Shown here piece by piece: positions 1-8,915 of a DNA stretch of 64,000 nucleotides. Every line of letters starts with the position of its first letter. Positions within the stretch are counted from its first letter, which is position 1. This stretch comes from a virus. The stretch covers positions 23,210-87,209 of the IMG/VR virus record IMGVR_UViG_3300033143_004671, one strand, 5' to 3'. The position numbers and the translations under genes were made by a program. Below the pieces are notes generated by a model. That model had not been told where the DNA came from. It worked only from the letters and a program-made list of their open reading frames with translations, and made no database searches.

Positions 1-540
1 CTCGACCGGTTGGCATCCAACTTGGTGGGTATCAGAAAAGACAAGGCAGATCTCGAGAAGGCAAGGGACATCGCCAATACCGTTCTGCTTCTCACGCAGG
101 AACAGGTCAAGGCGTACGTGGACGAGATAGTGACACTGGCCCTGTCCTCCGTCTATCCTGGCTACTCGTTTGAGTTAGAATATACGATCAAGCGAAACCA
201 ATCCGAAGCTACCCCATGGATCATAAAAGACGGTGACAGGTTCTCACCTCGGGAGGAAGTCGGGGGAGGCGTGCTAGACATAGCCTCACTAGGGATGAGG
301 CTGGCGATGTGGAGTCTGATGGAGCCCAAACCTGCCCCCATCTTCATACTCGACGAGCCTGCCAAGTTTGTCAGTCGAGATCGACAGGCCGATTTTGGCT
401 CGATGCTCCACGAGATCAGCAAGATGCTAGGTGTGCAGATCATTATGGTTTCACACTCGACAGATATAATAGAACAAGCGGACATGGCGTATGAAGTCAT
501 ACAGAATAAAGGTGTATCGAAAGTGACAAAGGTAGAGTAG
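1..540 (+). CDS. C-terminal part of a Rad50/SbcC/RecF-like ABC ATPase (5' end outside window)
   Basis: The frame is open to the first base, so the gene starts upstream. The visible ~179 residues hold an extended Walker B (FILDEP, about residue 113) and a switch-histidine segment (IIMVSHSTD) near the end, with a glycine-rich stretch (EVGGGVLDIASLGMR) where the ABC signature of SMC/Rad50-type ATPases would sit. Proteins of this family bind DNA ends and assist recombination or repair; many phages place them with replication genes. Assignment to SbcC, RecF or another DNA-repair ATPase cannot be made without the N-terminal Walker A half. Confidence 0.75.
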   Translation, partial: LDRLASNLVGIRKDKADLEKARDIANTVLLLTQEQVKAYVDEIVTLALSSVYPGYSFELEYTIKRNQSEATPWIIKDGDRFSPREEVGGGVLDIASLGMRLAMWSLMEPKPAPIFILDEPAKFVSRDRQADFGSMLHEISKMLGVQIIMVSHSTDIIEQADMAYEVIQNKGVSKVTKVE

Positions 541-550
541 AAAGGAAACA

Positions 551-898
551 ATGATGACCGACGAGATGAGTCCTAAACCAAAAAGAACGAGACGAAAGAT
601 CAAACCAGAGATTCGACTGTACCGTAAGATACAAAAGGCTATGGACGGTGACACTGCCGTTGCATTGAAGGGCGTGCTGAAGGCCCTTATAGGTCTGAGT
701 AAGGCCAAAGGAACAGTTGTTGCAATCCATACCTTAGTTGGATGCACAACGGGCAACCACGCACCTCACGTGGACCTACTTACCAAGTACGATAGCCGAT
801 TGATCTTGACAACTAGAACCCGAAAGGCAATCGCTAACCTCCAGAGGAGTAAACAATGGCCGACAGTAATGGAAGTTCTCAAGAAGTCGTTGGGGTAG
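551..898 (+). CDS. Hypothetical basic protein, 115 aa
   Basis: It begins 10 bases after the ATPase stop, behind AAAGGAAACA, with two possible ATG codons (551 and 554). The N-terminal third is rich in Lys and Arg (PKPKRTRRKIKPEIRLYRK). The middle looks helical. No family is recognised. Its last 43 bases overlap the next gene, so it is co-transcribed with the glycan cluster. Confidence 0.65.
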   Translation: MMTDEMSPKPKRTRRKIKPEIRLYRKIQKAMDGDTAVALKGVLKALIGLSKAKGTVVAIHTLVGCTTGNHAPHVDLLTKYDSRLILTTRTRKAIANLQRSKQWPTVMEVLKKSLG

Positions 899-1812
899 AG
901 GAAGAGACCGTCTCGCCGACGTACGACAGGAAAAACAGGAAGGTACTACTAGCCGGACCCTATATTGGTGAGTTCGGTTGGGAGGTATTCTCCTGGCAGC
1001 CTCTCGTCCGTTCTGTCCTCCTCACCTCCCAAATGAAGGGCGAAGTGGATCACTGTATCGTCTACACGGGCCCAGGACGAGATAGGCTATATCCATGGGC
1101 GGAGGTCAGGACGTTCCCAGCCCCCGACTATGAGTCCGAATGCCTCGCCTGGCACGAGATGAACGAGGAAAAGAACAGTGAACTCAAAAGCCTGATCGAT
1201 ACTATGATCGGAGAGGTAAAAGAGGAAGGATGGGGCGACATCAAAACACTCACTCAAGCTCAGTTACCTTCTCTCGGCCACGAGTTCTTCGAGCGTGGTA
1301 TGCCCGATCTTCTTCTCCCCGAAGGTCCGACTGATTGGAATAAGTTCGATTTAAAGGACCCAATTGACCCTGGACGGAAGACCGTAGCTCTCTGCGTCCG
1401 CGACCGTGCTATGAGCGATTGGCGTAACCTGGAATACGAGGACTGGTATGACCTGGCAGAACTACTCGACAAAGAGTTCAATGTCATAATGCTAGGCATT
1501 ATCAATCGCCCCGATGATTGGCAGATGCCAGAAGGTGTAATCGACCTGACTAACAAGACGACGGTCAATGACCTGATCGACATCTTCCCGATCTGCGATC
1601 TCGTGGCGGGTGGCAGCACGGGGACGCTCCACCTTGCCTCCCGTTGTGCCAGACCTCATCTAGTATGGGCCGGTGAGAAGGAGGTTAGAAGGTACGCCGA
1701 GGCAAACTGGTTCGGGGCACCTCATAAGGTCTACGTCGAAGGGTGGCAGCCTGATATATATACCGTCCACATAGCAATCCAACACTACCTGAAACAGGGA
1801 GAATGGATATGA
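856..1812 (+). CDS. GT-B glycosyltransferase, GT9/heptosyltransferase-like
   Basis: 318 residues. The N-terminal part has GPYIGEFGWEVFSWQPLVR, a Rossmann-like entry typical of a group of GT9-like enzymes. The C-terminal half has DLVAGGSTGTLHLASRCARP, matching the nucleotide-sugar binding end of heptosyltransferase-type GT-B enzymes, where a Gly-rich loop precedes a helix. It should transfer a sugar from a nucleotide donor; donor and acceptor are unknown. The start follows GAGGAG and lies inside the preceding gene. First enzyme of the sugar cluster. Confidence 0.75.
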   Translation: MADSNGSSQEVVGVEEETVSPTYDRKNRKVLLAGPYIGEFGWEVFSWQPLVRSVLLTSQMKGEVDHCIVYTGPGRDRLYPWAEVRTFPAPDYESECLAWHEMNEEKNSELKSLIDTMIGEVKEEGWGDIKTLTQAQLPSLGHEFFERGMPDLLLPEGPTDWNKFDLKDPIDPGRKTVALCVRDRAMSDWRNLEYEDWYDLAELLDKEFNVIMLGIINRPDDWQMPEGVIDLTNKTTVNDLIDIFPICDLVAGGSTGTLHLASRCARPHLVWAGEKEVRRYAEANWFGAPHKVYVEGWQPDIYTVHIAIQHYLKQGEWI

Positions 1813-1964
1813 GTGATGGAGAAAAAACCTATACCATTAAGGTCACCTGTACTAATTGTGGCGAGGGCGGAGAAGGCCTCGTAAGGCCCTACGAGGTGAG
1901 TGTTCCTATAGGAACACGTGCCAAGCATTTCTTACCTCACCACACCTGCCGAACTTGCGGGTGA
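1809..1964 (+). CDS. Small zinc-ribbon-like protein, 51 aa
   Basis: The ATG overlaps the stop of the glycosyltransferase gene (ATGA). The product has two CxxC pairs, CTNC near residue 14-17 and CRTC at 47-50, the spacing of a small zinc ribbon. Such miniature proteins in phages are often DNA- or RNA-binding or regulatory, but nothing here shows the role. Confidence 0.6.
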   Translation: MSDGEKTYTIKVTCTNCGEGGEGLVRPYEVSVPIGTRAKHFLPHHTCRTCG

Positions 1965-2005
1965 CATACACTCGTAGCAATCATAGCAAAAGGAACTCAG
2001 CAAAG

Positions 2006-2737
2006 ATGAATAAAGGACAAGTACTAATCACATTCGACGACTGCACAAGCGACCAACAGGAAGCCGCCTATGCCATGACGGAGAGAGGGCTAACAGGCAC
2101 GTTTGGTGCGGTAACGGATAGGATCGACACACCAGGATTTATCACTCTAGTCCGGCTCAAAGAATTATCCGACAGTCATTTCATCTGCAACCATTCCCGA
2201 AACCACATTTGGTCGGGAGGAGGTCAAGAGAAGGAAGGACTGAAAGAGCACGGCAAGGACGAGTTGACCAGTGACTACCATGATGGCAGGGAGTGTCTGA
2301 ATGCCTGGGGAATGCATGGCGACTACCTCATGGCTCCCTTTGGCACGGCAAACGTCCTGGGTGAGGAACACCTTGCCGAATTGATCGAGGAGTTCAAATG
2401 GATCCAGTTGACCTTTGGTGCCCCACTACCGGAGGAACTGGAACTGTGGACACCTACGGGAGGAAAGCGCCTCTATCCCCACGGTTATCCCGGTAGGGTC
2501 ATTGGCATCTCTGCGGCGGCGGACATGAGGCACCCTGGCGATGTTAAGGAGAAGGTGGAGAACACAGTCAAGCTAGGTTGCCTATGCGTCCTGCTTTATC
2601 ACAGGGTCGGGCACGTCGTAGGCAATGCAATGAACCTGACGTGGGAGCGATTCATCGAAGACATGGACATGATCTCTGGGTATGTAACTGAAGGCGGACT
2701 GGAATGTGTGACACCCGACATGCTAATAGGTGAATGA
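2006..2737 (+). CDS. Polysaccharide deacetylase-like protein (NodB fold, CE4)
   Basis: 243 residues. The TFDD motif (residues 9-12) and the HSRNH motif (63-67, pattern HSxxH) are the catalytic Asp and metal-binding residues of NodB/CE4 deacetylases, which remove acetyl groups from N-acetylated sugars in a divalent-metal-dependent reaction. The domain is compact and the later motifs are less clear. The start at 2006 is preferred because AAAGGAACTCAGCAAAG precedes it, although the frame is open further upstream. It overlaps the following glycosyltransferase gene by four bases, so it likely acts on the same glycan. Confidence 0.75.
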   Translation: MNKGQVLITFDDCTSDQQEAAYAMTERGLTGTFGAVTDRIDTPGFITLVRLKELSDSHFICNHSRNHIWSGGGQEKEGLKEHGKDELTSDYHDGRECLNAWGMHGDYLMAPFGTANVLGEEHLAELIEEFKWIQLTFGAPLPEELELWTPTGGKRLYPHGYPGRVIGISAAADMRHPGDVKEKVENTVKLGCLCVLLYHRVGHVVGNAMNLTWERFIEDMDMISGYVTEGGLECVTPDMLIGE

Positions 2738-3603
2738 TGAAGTACAAGGAAGGATATGGCGTTGGCATTCCCACGTTGGGCAGGGATAAAATCCTACTAC
2801 GAACAGTCGAGGCGTTCCTCAGACAGACGAGGCCACCCGGGCATATCATAATCATAGATAATAATCCAGGCGATCATGCCATGGTGATTGATGCGAAAAG
2901 CAGCACAAGCCAGACGGAGGTCCTCTGTACGAAAGGCAAGGGCAAGAAAAGCGATGCCTCGGGCAGTCAACAGGCATTGGGTCTCCTTTCCATGCTCGGT
3001 TACAGAACGGCCGTTAAGTGGGATGACGATCTTATTCCCGAACTCGACTGTATGGAGCACCTCGTCTGTTGTGTCGGTAAGTACGGCTGTGTTGCCAGAG
3101 GCGGACTGTATCCGAGGACAGGTGAGACTAGAGCCACGACGATAAGACCGGTAGACGGCGTGTTCGTGGATGCTGGGGGGAGGCAAATCACCTATCCAGG
3201 TTACTACATGGAGGCCGTTGTGCCCGATGGTACTCCCTCTCATATCCAATTCTTTCATTGGGATTCTGTTCATGGTCATTGGACACTGAATACACCGGCC
3301 CTCTATTCGTCCTTCGCCTACTCGATTCCCGACGCACTACTTCTAGGTGGATTCTGTACCTCGTATAGTAGTCATTCATACAGGCATGAAACAGACTTCA
3401 CTTTGCGTCTGGCCAAAGTCGGACAACTTAGGATAGACACGAAAGCCAAAGCCGAGCATCTACTCGCTCCAGGGGGCCTACGGACAATCGATGAAAAAGA
3501 AGCACGGCGGATGAGAGAACACGACCAGGAACTCTTCGAGAGACGTATGGAGTCCTTTGGTATTAGTCCGACCGACTGGCGAGAGGGAGTGAGGCTACAA
3601 TGA
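2734..3603 (+). CDS. GT-A glycosyltransferase, family 2-like
   Basis: 289 residues. It opens with GYGVGIPTLGRD, a typical first beta-strand of family 2 enzymes, followed by a conserved helix (LLRTVEAFLRQT) and IIIIDNN. The metal-binding DxD is WDDDL at about residues 96-100. These enzymes invert the anomeric bond using a UDP- or GDP-sugar. ATG codons at 2734 and 2737 are both possible; the first overlaps the deacetylase stop. Confidence 0.85.
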   Translation: MMKYKEGYGVGIPTLGRDKILLRTVEAFLRQTRPPGHIIIIDNNPGDHAMVIDAKSSTSQTEVLCTKGKGKKSDASGSQQALGLLSMLGYRTAVKWDDDLIPELDCMEHLVCCVGKYGCVARGGLYPRTGETRATTIRPVDGVFVDAGGRQITYPGYYMEAVVPDGTPSHIQFFHWDSVHGHWTLNTPALYSSFAYSIPDALLLGGFCTSYSSHSYRHETDFTLRLAKVGQLRIDTKAKAEHLLAPGGLRTIDEKEARRMREHDQELFERRMESFGISPTDWREGVRLQ

Positions 3604-4601
3604 AAATCGCCGTATGCACGACACCTCAGAATCCCGTACCTCCTGTTAAGTATGGTGGGGCGGAAAAACGTGCCGACATCATCGTCCGTAAGATGATGGG
3701 GCGGGGACATATAGTCCATTTGTACTGTGGTCCTGGATCGACTTGTCCTGCGGACTGGAAGTTTGAAGCGACCTCTACCAAGATGTCGGCACAGCGAGAA
3801 TATATCCCTCCCATCTTAGATATTGGGTACGATGCAATACTCGACATGACTTCCTACCACATTATGTCATGGCCGAAGGGAGCGGAGAAAGACATAAGAC
3901 CAGTCGCCCTAATGGCTGGTGATCCGCACAAGAAGTATCCCCATGATACTATCAGGAATCGAGTGTATGTCTCAAAAGAGTTTGCAGCGTTCAACGGTTG
4001 TCCAAACCATCCAATCGTACACAACATTATCCACGAATGCCCTGAGAGCGTTGCTTATGAGTATGGGGAACCACCAGAGCGGTATGCATTCTATCTCGGA
4101 ATCATCCGACCAGAAAAGGGACTGCATATTGCAGCGAAGGCGTGCAGAAAGCTAGGACTGAAGTTCAAGGTGGGGGGGCCCATACTAGATGAAACCTACT
4201 GGGCCGGAATCGAGCCGTTGGATGGTGTCGAATATCTCGGGCTTATCGACAACGATTCCGAGGAGAAGTGGAAATTGTTCGGGCAGGCCTCCGTGTTTCT
4301 GTACCCCGCGCTATGGTGTGATGCCGGCCCTCTCGCACCGATGGAGTCATTACTGGCCGGTACACCTGTAGTAGGTTTTGCTAATGGTGGGATATGTTCC
4401 GACGTTCAAGATGACATCAACGGGTGGCTTCGGCCAAAAAACATGGCACTGGATTATATCTCTATGATCCGTCACACACTGGAGCTAGACCTGCATCCAG
4501 GACGAGTACAAAAGTCCATACTTAAGGCCATCGACCCCGACAAATGTGTGACCAAATTGCTCAAGCTACTCAAACGAGCGGCATCAGGGGAGGAGTGGTA
4601 A
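3600..4601 (+). CDS. GT-B glycosyltransferase, family 4-like
   Basis: 333 residues. The N-terminal domain starts MKIAVCTTPQNPVPPVKYGG, as in many family 4 enzymes. The C-terminal domain has IIRPEKGLHIAAKA (about 168-181) and LAPMESLLAGTPVVGF (245-260), which contains the glutamate of the EX7E donor-binding motif. Retaining transfer from a nucleotide-sugar is expected. The gene overlaps its neighbours on both sides by one to four bases, a translationally coupled operon. Confidence 0.88.
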   Translation: MKIAVCTTPQNPVPPVKYGGAEKRADIIVRKMMGRGHIVHLYCGPGSTCPADWKFEATSTKMSAQREYIPPILDIGYDAILDMTSYHIMSWPKGAEKDIRPVALMAGDPHKKYPHDTIRNRVYVSKEFAAFNGCPNHPIVHNIIHECPESVAYEYGEPPERYAFYLGIIRPEKGLHIAAKACRKLGLKFKVGGPILDETYWAGIEPLDGVEYLGLIDNDSEEKWKLFGQASVFLYPALWCDAGPLAPMESLLAGTPVVGFANGGICSDVQDDINGWLRPKNMALDYISMIRHTLELDLHPGRVQKSILKAIDPDKCVTKLLKLLKRAASGEEW

Positions 4602-5518
4602 TGTTTGGCCCTAGTGATGTCTATGTACAACAAGAGTTCATCCATCATAGAATGGAAGGCTTCCATCAACTCCTAAGGGACACGGAGACGAAGTTCAAGC
4701 AAACCTTTGGTCTAGATCAAGATGAATGGATCGTCCTTTTCGTCACGGGGTCAGGCACATTGGCAAATGAGATCGTGCTCGATAGTTTAATTCCCGAGTT
4801 GCGGATACGGAGCAAAGGGCAGTTTTCCCGTAGGCTTAGATTACTGGCGTCCGAGCGCACGAAGGTTGGGATCGGCTCTCGTATGGCTGTTGCAGACGCC
4901 TATGTCGCCTATGAAACAGGGGAGAGTCGTTTCATTCACGCACCAGGGAAGGAAGGTGAAAGATCGCTGCTGTTCTGCGATATGATCTCCGCCTTCCCTT
5001 ACTATATGCCAGACGAGTCGGTAGACGTATGGACAACGGTCACAAGCAAGCAACTACGATGCGAACCTGGATTGTCCTTGATCGTCCTGAGGAAGCATTG
5101 TCTGCGTTATTTCAGGCCGGCAAGACCGAGTAATAGTACCTTGAGTCTAGCCTCCTATGCTCATTATCGAAACTGGGAGGAGACACCCCACACACCAGTC
5201 ATTCAATTGATCGACAATCTGAGATACGAGCTAGACAGCCGGACAAGAGATAAACCTCGATACTATGAAGACATGATCGACAATAGAAGGATGAAACTCG
5301 TCGAGGCTATCGGGGAGGAAAATGTCATTGGCGAAGGGCCTGTCGCCACCTTAAAACCCATAGAGGATCAGTTTGCTAAACAAAAAAGCCTGTACTGTAG
5401 TCCACATGGGTGGCAGATTTTTCTATATGCAAGACTATCGGTGGTGGGTACGATAGAGTTCGAGTGGCTAGTCAAGGAGTTAAAGTCACTCTATAAAGAT
5501 AAAGGAGTGGGTGTGTGA
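4601..5518 (+). CDS. PLP-dependent aminotransferase, class V
   Basis: 305 residues. FGPSDVYV near the start, FVTGSGTLANE (about 48-58), DMISAF (about 127-132) and TSKQLRCEPGLSLIVL with Lys150 match the fold-type I class V enzymes (alanine-glyoxylate or 2-aminoethylphosphonate transaminase type); Lys150 would carry the PLP and Asp127 contact its ring nitrogen. It is shorter than the usual 360-390 residues. The start at 4601 overlaps the previous stop (TAATG). In a sugar cluster it could make an aminated precursor, but class V enzymes usually act on amino acids or phosphonates rather than nucleotide-sugars, so the substrate is open. Confidence 0.75.
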   Translation: MFGPSDVYVQQEFIHHRMEGFHQLLRDTETKFKQTFGLDQDEWIVLFVTGSGTLANEIVLDSLIPELRIRSKGQFSRRLRLLASERTKVGIGSRMAVADAYVAYETGESRFIHAPGKEGERSLLFCDMISAFPYYMPDESVDVWTTVTSKQLRCEPGLSLIVLRKHCLRYFRPARPSNSTLSLASYAHYRNWEETPHTPVIQLIDNLRYELDSRTRDKPRYYEDMIDNRRMKLVEAIGEENVIGEGPVATLKPIEDQFAKQKSLYCSPHGWQIFLYARLSVVGTIEFEWLVKELKSLYKDKGVGV

Positions 5519-5664
5519 GTGTACTGGCCGTCTTTCTCAATAAGAACAACCCGAACAACTGGCGTCCATGCGAGCGGGAGAGTATGGAACGACACTTTGG
5601 TAGTATCGAAGAGACTGACATTACCGAGGCAGATAAGTGGAAAGTATGTCTCGGCTCTGCCTAA
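5515..5664 (+). CDS. Small ORF, 49 aa, GTG start
   Basis: A GTG at 5515 overlaps the aminotransferase stop (GTGTGA) and opens a 49-residue frame beginning with a hydrophobic strand (SVLAVFLNKNNPNNW). It could be a real short gene or the broken 5' end of a larger glycosyltransferase-like gene whose remainder is the next gene. No family recognised. Confidence 0.4.
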   Translation: MSVLAVFLNKNNPNNWRPCERESMERHFGSIEETDITEADKWKVCLGSA

Positions 5665-5677
5665 GGAAAACAAAAGT

Positions 5678-6529
5678 ATGAGGCCCATCGTATTTGTTAA
5701 GGCGAACCCAAACGCAGGATCAGCCAAAACCAGAGGCGACCAAGTAGCAAATCTACTTTTGAGTAGAGGACTCGACGCTAAAAGTGTATCGCTATCGCAA
5801 GCAAAACAAATGGATTTAAGTGAGTCCCTGGTAGTAGTTATAAAGGAACTTATCAAAGAAGCCTTTGACCTACGAGCCTGGAAGATAATCTATGATGTAG
5901 TAGACAATAGCTCGATAATCAAACAAAGTAACATATCCATAATTCCACAAGAAGTAGACGCAATCATATTCCCAAACAAACGAGCATATATGGATTTGGG
6001 GAAAGCCATTGACCGCCCTAGTTACTATATCTATCATCTCTCATTCAATGTCATCCCCATTAAATCCAAAATCTTCTCCGTGGCATATTGTGGAGCCAAA
6101 GAGGCGTTTCGCTCCATAGATAAATTACCGGGCATCGTCAAAAACTTCTACGACCCCACGATGCTTGAGAACCCAAAAAGATTAACAGCCTATCTAAAGA
6201 CAGCGAGACAAGTTGCCTGTCATCTAACCTTTAGGGACATCCCCTATAAACCTCCGATCAAGATTTCATTTGCTGCAAAGTGTGGTAGCGTGATTGTGGG
6301 GAACAGGGACAGTGGGGGAGCCGAGGAGTTTCTCGGTAAGGGTTATCCATATCTTGTCCAGAAGTATTCGATAGACGATCTTGCGGACATGATTGATAAA
6401 GCCGCTATGACTTTTCAATCTTCTATATGGAGAAGGGCTGAGGCGGCAATGGAAGATGTACGACAACGCTCTACAGACGATCGCATCATACAAGACTATA
6501 TAGACTTTTTTGAGAAAGTTCAGGGATAA
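5678..6529 (+). CDS. Probable GT-B glycosyltransferase-like protein
   Basis: 283 residues. The C-terminal part has PIKISFAAKCGSVIVGNRDSGG followed by FLGKGYPYLVQKYSIDDLADMI, the layout of the donor-binding domain of GT1/GT4 enzymes: a helix, a strand ending in a small residue, then a helix that counts out the final lobe. The N-terminal half begins RPIVFVKANPNAGSAKTRG and is less typical. ATG at 5678 follows AAGGAAAAC. Function as a sugar transferase is inferred from fold-like features and neighbours. Confidence 0.55.
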   Translation: MRPIVFVKANPNAGSAKTRGDQVANLLLSRGLDAKSVSLSQAKQMDLSESLVVVIKELIKEAFDLRAWKIIYDVVDNSSIIKQSNISIIPQEVDAIIFPNKRAYMDLGKAIDRPSYYIYHLSFNVIPIKSKIFSVAYCGAKEAFRSIDKLPGIVKNFYDPTMLENPKRLTAYLKTARQVACHLTFRDIPYKPPIKISFAAKCGSVIVGNRDSGGAEEFLGKGYPYLVQKYSIDDLADMIDKAAMTFQSSIWRRAEAAMEDVRQRSTDDRIIQDYIDFFEKVQG

Positions 6530-6530
6530 A

Positions 6531-7505
6531 ATGAATGATAAGAATGCGATGAGTATAACCTCAAACGATGTTAAACTATTCAAACATCTAGATAGCCTAC
6601 AAGCATTGCAAAATGGTCAATCATCACCTGTGATGCTCCATATAAGCCCTACGAACCTATGCAATATGAAGTGCAGTCACTGCTGCTTCTTTGGTAGAAA
6701 TAGGACGCAGAACTTGAGCTTGGATATTATTCAAGCCGCGGTCGATAGTTTCTCTAAGTATGGCCTCAAGTCGCTGGAACTTACTGGTGGTGGTGAACCT
6801 ACTCTATATCCTGAGATGGGTGCATTGATGGAATGGTTGAAGGAAACTGGTTGGCCTGTTGGCATGAACACCAACGCTCTGTCTATCCACAATGTGCCTA
6901 CTTGGGATGCCTTTCGTTGGGTACGAGTCTCACTCAACATACTAAATGTCGAGAGTGATGCCGATGACTTCCTGAGAAATGTCCGATTTATCCAAGATAC
7001 AGGAACCAGAGTCACGGCATGCTACATCGTATCAAAAGACTATACTGACGAGTCCATAGAAAGGGTGCTGAGGTTTGCGGATACAGAAAGAATACCAACT
7101 CGGCTAGCGCCTGACTGCATACAAAAAAAACCAGACATTGCAAAGCTGATACAGAGGCTCGAAGATAGTTTTGGCAATGATCTATGCGAAAGCGAGTTTG
7201 TTTTCTTATCCTCATTCAATGTTTATCTTGAAGATAGACAAGACGACAGATGCTATCTCCATCTACTCAAACCCTTCCTGTATACTGATGGTTGGATATA
7301 CGACTGTCCAAGTTCTGAGCTATCGTATGAAAACAACCGAACTATGAAACCAAAGTTCCGCGTCTGCAAGTGGGATCAAATCCATGACCATTATAAATGG
7401 CCACCAAAGCCCAGGCACCAAACTTGTCATTATTGCAAATACGCTGAACAGAATAGGATTTTGAGGGCGGTCCTAGAGAGGACACAAGATAATGAGTTCT
7501 GCTAA
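6531..7505 (+). CDS. Radical SAM enzyme with Cys-rich C-terminus
   Basis: 324 residues. CNMKCSHC (Cys44, 48, 51) is the CxxxCxxC that binds the 4Fe-4S cluster cleaving S-adenosylmethionine. ELTGGGEPTLYP follows, the GGE motif that holds the SAM amino group. The C-terminus has further cysteines (CPSSE, then CHYCKYAE), like a SPASM or twitch auxiliary-cluster domain. Such enzymes do radical chemistry on sugars, peptides or nucleotides. The ATG lies one base after the previous stop. Here a sugar epimerase, dehydrogenase or methylase role is possible but unproved. Confidence 0.85.
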   Translation: MNDKNAMSITSNDVKLFKHLDSLQALQNGQSSPVMLHISPTNLCNMKCSHCCFFGRNRTQNLSLDIIQAAVDSFSKYGLKSLELTGGGEPTLYPEMGALMEWLKETGWPVGMNTNALSIHNVPTWDAFRWVRVSLNILNVESDADDFLRNVRFIQDTGTRVTACYIVSKDYTDESIERVLRFADTERIPTRLAPDCIQKKPDIAKLIQRLEDSFGNDLCESEFVFLSSFNVYLEDRQDDRCYLHLLKPFLYTDGWIYDCPSSELSYENNRTMKPKFRVCKWDQIHDHYKWPPKPRHQTCHYCKYAEQNRILRAVLERTQDNEFC

Positions 7506-8145
7506 TAAGTTCGACAAAGACTACTATGAAAGAGGAGTAGAGTTAGGTGTATCATTATATACTAATTATCACTACATGCCTGAACGATCTAGACAAGAAG
7601 CAAAAGCAGTCATCAGTAATCTCGGATTGGACAAAGAGCACACGATACTGGATTTTGGTTGTGCAAAGGGTTTCCTAGTTAAGGCACTAGTTGAATTAGG
7701 ATACGATGCATACGGCACTGATATTAGTAAGTATGCTATATCCCACTGCGAACCAGAAATAGATCATCGCATATTTATTTTGTGTGATTCGATCATAAAG
7801 AATAGACGATTCGATTATGGTTTCTGTAAGGATGTGTTGGAGCATAGCGAGGACCTAGATACTGATCTATCCACGATTGCTAAACTATCCTCTCGATGGT
7901 TGGTTTGTATCCCACTAGCCGACAATGGTAATTACAGGATTGAAGACTATGAAAAAGACACCACACATTTGATAAGGGAAAACGAGGCATGGTGGATTAG
8001 GATGTTTGAGAAACACTTTCAGGTGATATCTAGACAATATAGATTGGCAGGATTGAAAGATAAATGGTATGATCTTTCTCCAAAGGGTAACATGTTTGTG
8101 CGTATGAGGAAAAAACATGAGACAAAAATATTGGAACAACGATAG
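7492..8145 (+). CDS. Class I SAM-dependent methyltransferase
   Basis: 217 residues. TILDFGCAKGFLVKAL (about 52-67) is motif I of Rossmann-fold methyltransferases, followed by GTDIS (motif II acidic end) and FDYGFCKDVLEH (motif IV region). The sequence resembles the general Methyltransf_23/25 type seen in sugar and small-molecule O-methylation. It overlaps the radical SAM gene by 14 bases and the sulfotransferase gene by 29, so the three are likely made together. Confidence 0.85.
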   Translation: MSSANKFDKDYYERGVELGVSLYTNYHYMPERSRQEAKAVISNLGLDKEHTILDFGCAKGFLVKALVELGYDAYGTDISKYAISHCEPEIDHRIFILCDSIIKNRRFDYGFCKDVLEHSEDLDTDLSTIAKLSSRWLVCIPLADNGNYRIEDYEKDTTHLIRENEAWWIRMFEKHFQVISRQYRLAGLKDKWYDLSPKGNMFVRMRKKHETKILEQR

Positions 8146-8848
8146 TGATGGTCAAGAGCCGCGTTTAGAATTGTTCGGGCTTCAACGGTCCGGCACTAGT
8201 TATCTCGGGCTGTTGCTAAAACTGAACTTCAATATGTTCTATTCAGGCAAAGCTCATAAGCATGCTAAGTTCAATCCAGAGAATACGAAAGTGGATTGTA
8301 TATTCATAACAAGACATCCTTATGCTTGGTTACCTTCCTTCTACGATCTAAGTAGGCGAAGGGGTGATGTTGGTTCGTCTTGCTCATTTTCTAGCTTTTT
8401 GAAAAGAGAATTAACCTGTTCCCTAGCGTGGGCCAACACACCATCTGTAACTCAGACATCCTCTAATCCAATAACATATTATTGTGAAGTGAATAAGAAT
8501 TGGTTGGATATCAATCAAACTCGATATGGAGAAAAAGTCTACAAAGGTCTGCATGTAAAATATGAGGATCTGTTGGACGCGAATGGACTTGTATCTCAAC
8601 TACATCGAATATGGACTTTCTTCGATCTTGAGCGGCAATTTATTACATGGGTTGATGTACTAGAAGAAGTGGGTCCTGACAAGTATCTAACTGTTCGCCA
8701 ACCTTTTGGCAGTAGACCGTACAGTAGAAAAGAGTACTACAAAAAGCAAAAGTATATAGATAGGTTTTCGGACGAAGATTTAGCTTTCGTACAAGGACAG
8801 ATTGACACCAGCGTAATGAACAGACTAGGATATGAAGCATTAAGGTAG
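8117..8848 (+). CDS. Sulfotransferase-like P-loop protein
   Basis: 243 residues. LFGLQRSGTSYLGLLL (about 19-34) is the 5'-phosphosulfate binding loop of PAPS-dependent sulfotransferases, and FITRHPYAWLPSFYD (about 63-77) resembles the 3'-phosphate binding Arg/Ser segment. YEDL further on also fits. It would move sulfate from PAPS to a hydroxyl or amine, plausibly on the glycan built by the preceding genes. Last enzyme of the cluster; a second sulfotransferase-like gene lies at 24909-25475. Confidence 0.8.
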   Translation: MRQKYWNNDSDGQEPRLELFGLQRSGTSYLGLLLKLNFNMFYSGKAHKHAKFNPENTKVDCIFITRHPYAWLPSFYDLSRRRGDVGSSCSFSSFLKRELTCSLAWANTPSVTQTSSNPITYYCEVNKNWLDINQTRYGEKVYKGLHVKYEDLLDANGLVSQLHRIWTFFDLERQFITWVDVLEEVGPDKYLTVRQPFGSRPYSRKEYYKKQKYIDRFSDEDLAFVQGQIDTSVMNRLGYEALR

Positions 8849-8915
8849 CTCGAAAATACGAGTTGATACGACAAAGGATCGATACGATAAAGCTCTACAC
8901 TAGTTCGACCGGAAC

